From NCBI GenBank assembly GCA_914767715.1, contig OU612070.1, positions 26,834,025 through 26,898,024 on the forward strand: a stretch of 64,000 nucleotides of DNA, written 5' to 3'. The notes beneath the pieces are model-generated. The model was given only the letters and a program-made list of their open reading frames with translations. It was not told where the DNA came from and did no database searches. Shown here in pieces: positions 48,577 through 59,300 of this stretch. The stretch's first letter is position 1, and each line of letters begins with the position of its first letter. This DNA is from Membranipora membranacea. Its lineage: Eukaryota > Bryozoa > Gymnolaemata > Cheilostomatida > Membraniporidae. Made by a program: the position numbers and the translations under genes.

Positions 48577-50475
48577 CTACATATCACTCGTGCTGGTGTT
48601 TGGATTATTTTCAAATTCGGCTTTAACATCATGTAGCGAAGCTGGGGAGCTGAGTTGAGAGATGCTGTATGGTTTCCATAGTTCTGTTTTGATTGCTGCT
48701 GGTATGATAAGTGACAGTGCTGCTAAAACACCATGAGCCGCCACATAACACAGTCCAGCAGTGTCACCAAACCTACTCTGTACCAATCCAGCCGTGATTG
48801 GAGCTACTATACCAGCCACCCCTCCTATGGCCTCCTTGAAACTAAACGCACTCTCTACCTGGTCTGATGGGTAGAGGTGAACAGATAAGCAGGCAATATT
48901 TGCAATCACCATCCCGTGTGCCACGTTATTGAGAAAAGCAAAAACATAATAAGCATATATATTGTTAGCAAAGGCAAAGGTAAATGAGGCAGCAGCTAAT
49001 ACAACATGGCAACATATCTGAAGTAAGAAGTGATTCAAAGAAAACTTCATAAGATAAACTGCAAGCACAAGCGTGCCAGTGAGAAAACCTGCACCTATCA
49101 AACTGTAGGTAAACGCTGCAACAGAAACTTGTGATTGATCCACTATGTATCCAAAAAGAAGTACCATGATTGAAACATGACCTCCATTCCAGAAATAGGC
49201 ATTTAACAGGTAAAAAGGAGTCACAAATAGTTTGCATGGGGTGATGAAGGTTTTAAGGGCTGCAACAACAGAAGCGGGTTTTTGGGAGGATATTTGGGGT
49301 TTAAATACAATCGGAGCCGAGGCAGCCAGCAGGAAAATTGGTGACAGATATAGTATAGTCATCTTATAGCCATGGACTTCCAGTAAGCTCGTCAGAATAT
49401 AAGAAAATGAGACCATGGCGATACCGGAGCCTACACCTGGAGCTGTGTATGCAGCAAGTTTTCTCTTCTCAAAGTAATGGGGGATGATTCCTATCGAAGA
49501 TATGAAATTCATGCTCGTTCCTAAACCTGAAATGTAAATGAAGTTGCGTACATATACATTTTGGCAAACATTTGAATGCTCCAGTGCCACAACAGTATAT
49601 AGTTCATATGTACTGATACAAAAAAATAAGTTATATCGAGGCTCACAGATCACAGGGTAGCAAGAATATACGTGTTTAGTCAACTCACCACCAACAACAC
49701 TGAATCCTACAATAAGATGCCAGAGTTGAGAGGCAAATGCTGAAGAGACAATCCCAGTCAAGATTAGAACAAATCCCACCGCTGAAAGTATCTGACATCC
49801 AACTATCGACAGCAGCAGTGTGTTGAATGGAACTGCCAAAATCAATAATATTCAGATATAATGAAGTAACCTGTTACAAGAGTAATATCGAATTGTACAT
49901 ATCATCCAACGTTGTCATCGAGCAGGATATCCCTGATGATTAAAAAATGGTACATAAAATTTCATTCACATAGCATAGCTTGAGCTTTAGAATTGTCACA
50001 TCTTGGTACACCCTGGAATACTATGTTCGTTTCGAGATATCAAGCTTTGGATCTGACAGCTCAGCTTAGTCCTGGCACTTTATCCGTGGGATAACAAGGG
50101 TGTTGCTCTATTAGGAGTTATCTTTTCACACCTAGTAGCAGAACCTTGATAGGCTAACTACGTTTTCATTGGTAAAGTAAAAAGATGCTGCATACGTCAT
50201 AAACGTGGGAGTGTAAGCGACTTGATCTTCTGAAACAATGATGTACATAGTGATAACACACAAAAACAGTGCACATATGTAACCTTACCTGATATGAGAA
50301 AGACACCGATAGCAGTAGAGCCGACAATGTTTGCCGTTGACTGATCCACATCGAGCAACTCAGGATAAACATTGGCAAATACTCCAGCAGTTGAAAACAC
50401 AAATCCCATACAGCAAAAGTTATTTAGGATGATGGTGACTAAAACGATCCATGAATATCCTCCATCTTTCTTCAT
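48577..50475 (-). CDS. Monocarboxylate-transporter-like (SLC16/MFS) protein C, 3 exons
   Basis: The exons, on the minus strand, are 50475-50289, 49832-49689 and 49526-48577, giving 426 residues. The start KKDGGYSWIVLV aligns with EKDGAYSW of A and B. An upstream ATG at 50496 in the same frame would add 7 residues (MTERSAF). Exon 2 is again 144 nt, with phase-1 introns, but intron 2 is only 162 bp. HYFEKRKLAAYTAPGVGSGI gives the second SLC16 motif. The protein is clearly older than the A/B split; for example, it reads YILTSLLEVHGYKMTILYLS where A has YILTTLLQNYGYKMAMLYLS. The tail, ending NTSTSDM, is unrelated to those of A and B. The reading frame stays open through intron 2, so translation of an unspliced message would still give a continuous but altered protein. 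Confidence 0.88.
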
Positions 50476-50479
50476 GAAA

Positions 50480-52400
50480 GCACTTCTCTCTGTCATGGTG
50501 TGTCTCTCTAAATGCCTTCCTTTCAGATAAACAAATAAAGCGGAATTATTCATGACAATACACTCTCTATATTTGGAAATGTGGTTGATACAATTATTGG
50601 CAACACTCTTCATCGTCCAAATGATGTTCTCCCAAATGTGTCAAAACAATCAAAAGAAAATAAAATGTCAAATGGAGCTGCTAGATTGTGTTCTATTCAG
50701 TCACATGCAGTCAAAATTATGTATTCATGAAATAAATTCTCCCTGCCATGGTGAACAATTAAAGCCAAATTATTAATGAAATAACAAACTATGGTTGGGA
50801 ATTTTGTTGATGAATTGGCATCAACACCTGGCAATTCTTTATATCAGGGGCGTTATGTTTACTCCAAATAATCTGGAGTTAAAAAATCTTGAGTTTAGAA
50901 ATGTCAGCCCTCCTCTGTTTTTTTTTATATCATTTTCATCTAACAATGGTCGATCGGCCACTGTGACCAAATCCAACAACCAAAGGTTAAAGCAGTGGAA
51001 ATGAATATCGGATACGATTGCCAAAGGATATCAAAAAGCTTTAAAATATAGGAACTTTTTTGGCAAACGCATTTGTTAATCTAATATTACATAAAACCTA
51101 TTTTGGATATCACAGAAATTTGTGATACCATGTGTGGAGAAGATAGAAGGTAACATTGTAACCTGTCCATGCCAGTGTGCACAGTCATGTGAGCAAGGCT
51201 GCCAACTATAGTGGTGCCAGAGCGCTTCCCATATAATTTATTTGCGTTTAGACCCTATAATTAAGGCCTCTGGGGTTATATTTGGAGCAAGAAGTAAAAT
51301 AGTTTTACTCCTTGCCTGAAGCCATATAGCAATGAACAAAAATTTCAAGCACAGTGATTTAGTAGAAAAATATGCATGGCTACGTTCAAACCAAGAAAAC
51401 GGTACATTATCATGTTTCTTTCGAAAAAAGCAGAGGAGAAGATAGTAGAATTTGAAAAAGAGTAAATCTGTTCTAAAAAGAGTAAAGTTGGCAGCCCTGC
51501 AAGTGAGGTAGGCCTATTATGGTCATAAAATAGCATATTACAACCTGCCTAAGCTATTGATAAATCTTAGAGAACAGTACTATATTTACCTCTAGTCCTC
51601 TTAGCAGATACTCGTACAATGCCTAGTCAAATACTAGAGTCAAGAATCTGCTATAGGTGAGAACAGCTGCATGGCCTAAGTAAGGTGATATGCAAATATT
51701 TTTATTTGACGAATGACTGACATAACTGTAATGGCCAAGATCCTTACTTGTAACCCTTTTTGCATGCCTTAAGCTTTTCAAACAATTGTAAGCTGATCCA
51801 TCAAAAAAATGAGTTATTAAGCCTGCACCATGTCATATTGGAACTCTGCAAGATGAAAAATGTTCAATCAGTTGTGAAAGGCAGATAGACACTTTATATG
51901 GAAATCATATTGCAAACTATCAAACTAGAAATATGCCTGGCATATGACAGGGAGAGATTATTTTAGTACATTTATTGGCAACACTCTTCATCATCAAAAT
52001 GATGGTCTCCCAAATGTGCCAAAACAAGCGAAACATCAAAATAAAATACCAAACAGAGCTGCTAGATTGTGTTCTATCCAGTCTAATACAGGCAAAATTA
52101 TGTATTGAAGAAATCACTTCTGTCTGTCATGGTGTGTCTTTTTGAATGCCTCCCTTTCAAATGAACAATTAAAGCAAAATTATTCATGGAATAAAATTCT
52201 ATGGTAGGGAATTTTGTTTATAATAATTGGCAACACCTGGCAGTTCCTTATTTCAGGGGTGCATTGTTTACTTAAGATAACCTCAAGTGAAAAAATCCCC
52301 TCCTCTGTTTTTTAATGTCCTTTTCATTAGAAAAAATGGTCAATTGGTCAATGTGACCTAATGTTCAACAGCTAAAGGTTCAAGTAGTGGAAACAAATAT
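50480..52400. repeat. Repeated copies of the 5' region of transporter gene C
   Basis: The gene C start and 5' leader (about 50,475-50,560) is echoed at 50,725-50,790 and at 52,105-52,200. The longer upstream block 50,590-50,920 (TATTGGCAACACTCTTCATC, GAGCTGCTAGATTGTGTTCT, CAACACCTGGCAATTC) is repeated at 51,970-52,310. The distal copies lack the KDGGYSW coding part, so they are promoter or leader copies rather than genes. Nothing else was recognised between 51,020 and 51,620. Confidence 0.7.
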
Positions 52401-53369
52401 CAAATATGATTGCCAATTAAAACTATATTAACAGGCTCTAAAATAAAGTGGAATATATTTGGCAAGCTACTTGACAAGGGGTCAGCTGCAGCATTACTGC
52501 ACTTTTGGACCAATCAAAGATCAGAGACTGTTCCCAGCAATAATATAGATTGCCATATTCTCGTTCAGGGTCAGATATTTTTCCATCCCCCATGAATATT
52601 TATCAGTGATGCTCTTATTAATTCTGTCATATACCGGTCAAAGTCCTCAATTATAGCATAGAGGCCAAAATGTATGTTCAGAAAGTTATAAGTTTAGATG
52701 AGAGCGTCAAAGCAGATGATGACTCCCAGCTAATTGCATTATGGGACTAAGAGCGTAGAAGAAGAAGAAGTTATCAAGAGTATCATAAATATTATAACTG
52801 CCAAAATAACAATGAGCATTGTTGAGGATTCTGCAGCTTCTGATACATTTCTCATCACAAATTTCAACAGCTTCCCACACCAAATCATTGTGGTATACTT
52901 ATTATATGTGGTGATATCAGATGAGCTCTATTGATGTGATAATAACAGTCAATAGTAGCATCCAAACTTTAGTGGTCAGCTGAAAAAAATATTACATTAT
53001 AACTGTTATGACTACCAATGCAAATATTAATTCTAGGACGACATGACGTTACACATGATGACAAAAATCACTTTCATAATTTTTTTAAGAAATAGTAGTA
53101 CAGAAACATTGTATTATCACTGTGAGTCAGTATTGTCACTCAAACTTATAAAGAATAAAAAACAGACGAAGGTTATTACTAATTTACATATAGAGAAAGT
53201 AATATACCATTGGTTTGCTATAATTATAGTAACTTTCCAGCAATTATTCAACTTGGGGAAACTCAATAATTTGGCAGAAATATAACAGGCAAAAAATACT
53301 GTCAAAATCAATAAGACATTAATCATGCGGAATATTTTACTCAATGCTTGTGAGTTTGACAACCAAATC
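52400..53369. other. No recognisable gene
   Basis: AT-rich intergenic DNA between the repeats upstream of gene C and the last GPCR exon. A stretch near 52,680 (TTCAGAAAGTTATAAGTTTAG) resembles 45,347 (GTCAGAAAGTTATAATTTTAG), extending the homology noted for 44,920-45,400. No open frame with family features was seen. Confidence 0.5.
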
Positions 53370-56300
53370 TCAAACTAAGGTGGCCACAAAGCCATCTGTC
53401 TTGTCTTTTCCTCCTTGTGATGTCGGCAACGAAATGGATTTAGCTAAATTCTGCCTGTTGCATGATCTCCTCCTGCCAAAGAATAATTGATCAATGTTAA
53501 TATTTATGATATTTTTTAACAATATAATAAACCATGCACAATACCATGAAAATACTGTCAATCAACAACAGGAAAATGGGAAATTATCACTTCATCAAAC
53601 TTGATCAGATGTAAGTAAGTATGGTGGGTAAGCGCAAAGATTTTATATTATTATTTAGTGATTAGGATTATGTAGTGTACCTCTTGAAGGTTTTATGGTA
53701 GATTGTAATGAATATAGCTCTGACATCATTGTTACGCACAGCATATATTCCCACATCAACAATGGCGGCACAGCATGTCATCATATTGAATATGTTCTGA
53801 GACAAGGCGCTAATCTCTATTTGCTGTAAGAGGTTGTGAAGTATATACATGCTGGCAGGAGGTAAGTAGAGCACTGCGAACCCGATGACCAACAGCAGAG
53901 AGGTGACAACTCCCTTCATATTCCTTTTCTTCATTCTGAAATTACAAATTAGCTAATGCATATTCAAGTACCATCTACACTGTAAAAACTAAAGGTACAA
54001 ACACGGTACAGAAAAAGGTACATTGAGGGTACAAAAATTTGTGACAACATAGGTACCCTTTTTCGTACCAAAATGTACCATTATATGTGAAAAGGTACAC
54101 TTCAATGTGCTACTTGCGTACCTTCTTTAAGGTATGCTGCTGTACCATGTACATCAAAATGGTACAATATTTTGTACCTTTAATGGTACGATTATGTACC
54201 ATGCATTTTGAAAAGGTACACTATAATGCGCCCTTTGTGTACCTTTTGAGTGGTACGCTTATGTACCATATGTTACTTGATGGTACAGAATTGCTTACCA
54301 TTTTTGGTACCTTCTTATGGTTCAATATTGTACCATGCTAAGAAAAGGGTACTTATGTTGTCACAATTTTTTGTACCTTTTTTAGTACCCTCTTTAGTAC
54401 CCTTTTTAGTACCCTTCATATTTACATATCACAACATGCAAGAGATAACGGTAAAAACTGAAGAAAAACTGCTTAACTTATGAATTACACGAATTGACAG
54501 TGCCGAGATGTTTATTCATATAATAATAATTGAGACAGCTAAACAATAAGAAATGATCACAGGGTCAGAAAGAGAAAACTTCCATATTCAATCATAGATA
54601 AGGAGAAGTTAAGTGTAAAAGTTCATTGCATTGAATTATTAAGGGCATTGGCACAATCTGATAATAGGACACAGGTTTTTTAAAATGAAAGTAATGAAAT
54701 ATTAAATTGTTGCAAAAAGAGTCATTATGTAAAAACTTCTGTACACCAAGTTAATCCATATAGTGGTAGCTAAAAAATTACTTACTTATTAGATGATGTG
54801 AAAAATGGCAACTTTTCACTAATTATTACGACTGCTGCCAATTTGATTTTGACTTACATTTTATGCCTGCACAAAACTCTAGCAGGATCAGGGATTTATT
54901 TGCTGGTAATGAACTGCCTGAATATGATGAAGGCTGAAGAACGCAGGTAGAGCCTCTGCTGGCTTTGGCCTCTTCCTATTCTGTTTTGAGAGATAACAAT
55001 GCCGTTATCCTTTATAACAACCACCAGTTTCTTAGATACATCTTGCAGCTGCAAAAGATTAACACAGAAAATTTTAACATTACATTAAGTGCTGTTGATA
55101 CAAAACGTGCCTTTACAAAAGACAGATCTCAGTGACTGTGTCAGTGAAAGGTTCTCACATGTATCTTTTTTCTACCCAGGTGTAATATAGCACACTTGGC
55201 AGGGGGGGGCGTCGGATGGTGGGTAAGAGTCTTGGGGGGGGGGGCTCAGACTAGATATGGGGTATTTTGGAAGCAACACAAAGATAAATATTACTATAGA
55301 TACTGAGAAAGATATATAGTCAACTAGTTCAAGTTTTGTTGTCAGACAAATATGATAATACTAAATGTGATATACAGATAACTTACATCTTCTTTTTCTT
55401 AGTAAATGTGACTCCGAATTTCGCCTAAACTTAATGGGAGCAGCATCAGGCCCAATGCACTGAGAGGCAATCATCATCATCTGTAAATAGAAATGTAAAT
55501 GTTAAACAAAGTTCCCTTTAGTATTATCAGCCCATGGATCGCTCTGAGCATGTATAATGTCTACCTTAGATGCAACCAGTGTTGGAAATTTCTGAAATGT
55601 TGGTCACAACATTTTAAGAGGATTCATATTCGAACTCAAAGTCAAAGGCAGCCTGCGTTGGCATACATTGATGTTCTAGTTAAACAATGATCTTGCAAAA
55701 CTGGGCCATTGAATGAAATGCTACATTGCTGCCTGGTACCTTCCCTTTTATTTCAGTAACAATGAATTTTAAAACTTGAATTGACATAAACCGCCAAATC
55801 AGAGAATGATTTGGTGCCAATTGCATGCAAAGGCGCCTAAAACTCAAGCAGAACATACCACAATGACTACATGTTAACTTAATTGCGAAGTTTGATACTA
55901 GGATGGTGAAATTCTTTAAAAAACTTACCTCTTTCTTGGCTTGATATCCGTTATAAATCCATAAATGTGTGTGTGTATGTCTACGCTGTGTGTGCTCTTT
56001 TTGAATGCTGATAGCCAAGTAATAATCAGTAAGAGGTGAGGTTTGCTCTCATTCATTCAATGGTTAGCATGGTTGTTTGCGTAAACAAGACCTAACTAAA
56101 TGATCAGACACAGCATTATGAAAACCTACAACCGGAATATAATTGTTTTGACAGCAGAGGATTATCCCATTGTGGTTTCATTCAACCAATATGTTGACTG
56201 ATTCATCGCTGCACAAATGTATATCTCACGCTAACCTACAATATAATTACTTTGACAGAGGATGTTTGTCATATTTCGGTCCTACCCAACAAACATGTTG

Positions 56301-59300
56301 ACTGATTCATTGCTGAACAACAAAATCACAGAGTAAGGATATATCCTTACTCTGTGACAACATATTCACAGAAAAATCTCAAACGATCTGATGAAAACGC
56401 AGTCTACCGAGTACTACTGGTAATTTAATGCTAGATCTTTTAATAGAGCCATAAGGTCCGGAAAGCCTATTCATAAGTAATACCGTATGACAAATCATAC
56501 TTGACTGTGGCCTTTCTCTACCAGTGTGACTATTATGTAAAGAGGTTATTACAGGTAATCCAAAATTCCTTATCAAGCGGTGCACAAAAATTTCCTTTAA
56601 TTCTAAATGAACATTCGTTTGACAGCAATGTATTGCACACTAAATATGATCGGGCAGCAAGATAAATTTATTGCCTGCAAGTTTCAAGCTCCTGACCCTT
56701 TTTTGTCTCATTAATGTACTCATGAGACGTGTACCACAGTTGTACCTTTCCTGGACCATCATGGCCATTTTTGTACCTTTTTCTAACTTGTACCCTTTAT
56801 AACACATTTATGGACCATATTCGTACCCTTTCAGAGGGTTACTTGGTACAATTCAAGAAGAAGGTACATGATTGTACCATTTCTTCTAATATGTACCCCT
56901 ATCAAGATGACATGTACCGTCTAGGTACCCTCTACGCCACTATAATGTACCCTGTATAAAATTGTACCTTTCTTGTACCCTTAATAAACTGTGTACAGGG
57001 GTATACAGGGGTGCCAATTCTAGACATCATGCACAGGGGTATACAGTAGTGACAATCCACAAAGTTATGCACAGGGGTAAAAAGGGTGTCGACTTAATAT
57101 ATATATTACATATTTATTCTGGTGAATTATAAGTCCAGGGACTTTTGTCCAGGAAACAAAGATAAAAAGAATTTCTTTTAAAAGATAAATGCAAATTGAG
57201 TAAGTTATTAAAGTGTGTGTGAAACAATGGGAACACACAAAGGTATAAGAATACAAAGAATTGAGATTTGAGATCATGTCACAGCTTGATGCTCGGGGGC
57301 AAGCCATTGTATAGTTTGGCACCAAAGTTCGCTAGGGAGAACCTGTATTTGTCATTGGATAGCATCAAACCCTCACTTTTTCCAAGCCGCGTATCACTTT
57401 TTAGTTTTAAAGGCATAAGGCTGGCATCAATAATTGGGACCAATTTGTGTATCAGTTTAAAAAATGTTAAAATGTATAAATAATGGTATCGCTTGGTGGT
57501 AAAATGAATATTGTGCCTCTGCCTCGTCTCAACTTTCGGGCAATTTAAATTTATGATTTTAAAACATCAGTTCTCGATTTTTAAGATGTCTTTTTTAATA
57601 TAATCATTAGAGCAATAAAGTAGTGGTGCGCAATATTCGAGGTTGTGTCTTATTAAACCTGTATACAAGACAGCAGCTAATGATTCATTTAAAAACTTAC
57701 GATTTCTCTCAAAATTTGCTATGATTGGGTATAACTTTTGTTTAATCTTTTTGACATGGGATTTAAAATTCAAATTTTTATCTAATATTACTCCTAAATA
57801 TTTTAATTTGTTGGACTGTTTGAACATCATGCCTTGAAAATTTAGTTTGGGAAAATCTGTGCTATTTGAATTGGATACAGTCATAACATCTGTCTTGATG
57901 CATTGAGAATCAATTTATTACAATTGTACCAGTCGGAAGCTAATGCTAGTGAATGTTCCATGCTTTTAATGGCTAGGCTTGGGTCATTTCCACTAGCTAC
58001 CATGAGACAGTCATCGGCAAACAAATAACAAATTTCTAAAGTTGTGAGATCATTAATAAAAGCAATAAAGAGCAATGGGCCCAAAACAGACCCTTGAGGA
58101 ACCCCGGTAAGAATTTGATTTCTGACAGATAAAATACCATTAACCTTCATGGTTTGAGATCTGATTGATAAATATTTTTCTAAGAAGGATGCTGCCTATA
58201 GAGTAAAGTTGAATTTTTGAGTAAACTTGGTTACCAACAGTTTATGATTTACACAGTCAAAAGCTTTTTTGATGTCCAGTGCAGCAAGGGTCAAAAATTT
58301 AGAACTATCTTGAGATAGCATATATCTCATTTTATTTACCAATTGGATTAAGATTTGGTCAGTGGAGCTTGATAGTACAAGACCTCCGGCAGGCACCCGC
58401 TACCCGAACAAGACAGAGCGGAGATAGGTGAGGATAGGTGAGGATAGTGGAGCTTCCAGAACGAAACCCAAATTGTCTGCAGCTCAAAAGTTGGTTGGAC
58501 TCCATGAAATCTCGCATTTGGTTGGCTACAATTTTCTCAAGGACTTTGCTCAAAATAGGTAGAAAGGATATCGGACGGTAGTTGTTAGCCGGATTTTTTG
58601 CGCCACTTTTAAAAATAGGAATAACAAGTGCATTCTTCCAAACATCTGGAAATTGCTTATTTGTAAGAGATAAATTATTGATGTGTGTTAAGGGATTAAG
58701 AATTAAGGGCTCTAATATTTTGTATACAAAATCAGGAATTTGGCTTAATCCCCCTGTTTTTCTGGATTTTAATGAGTGGAGAATTTGGGACACTTCATTA
58801 TTGTTGAAAATTTCAAATGCAAACTTTGAAATAGCTAAAGTACAAGGGTCAATAGCCGAAACGTTTGTATTATTTACTTGGCTTGACACTCTAGCTTGGT
58901 CATTTGATTTTGCTCCAATGGTTGAAAAGATTTCATTTAGACCGTTGGCTTTTTTGAGATTTTCAGCGCATTTTGTACCATCAATCTCAAGCACTTCAAT
59001 TTTTTATTGCCAGGGTCTGTGTTTGTGCCCTTGAAAATACAAATTTTCTCCCACTTTGATAAAGATGGGTCATCCAAGATATTACCCATTGCTGCCTTTT
59101 TTGTGTCTCCGATAGCATTAATTTTTTTATTTCTGAAAGCCTTATAAATTTCCCAAGACCTTGTAGATTTATCAAAGCCTGAGTCAATAAAGTTATCGAA
59201 AGCATTTTTAGTCTCTTTCATTTAGCGAGGTAACTTCGGAATTTTTTCAACAAATGGATTTTTTATCTCTTAATTTTTTAGTTTTAAATGGCGCAAATTT

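Noticed and set aside
55930-56018. His-Thr-rich open segment with a GTAAGT donor considered as a firm exon
   Set aside because: The peptide comes from a CA/TG repeat and no acceptor or conserved sequence precedes it; only mentioned with the nested exon candidates.
56988-57095. CRISPR-like array
   Set aside because: The units are contiguous minisatellite copies with variable short joins, not spaced direct repeats, and the genome is clearly animal.
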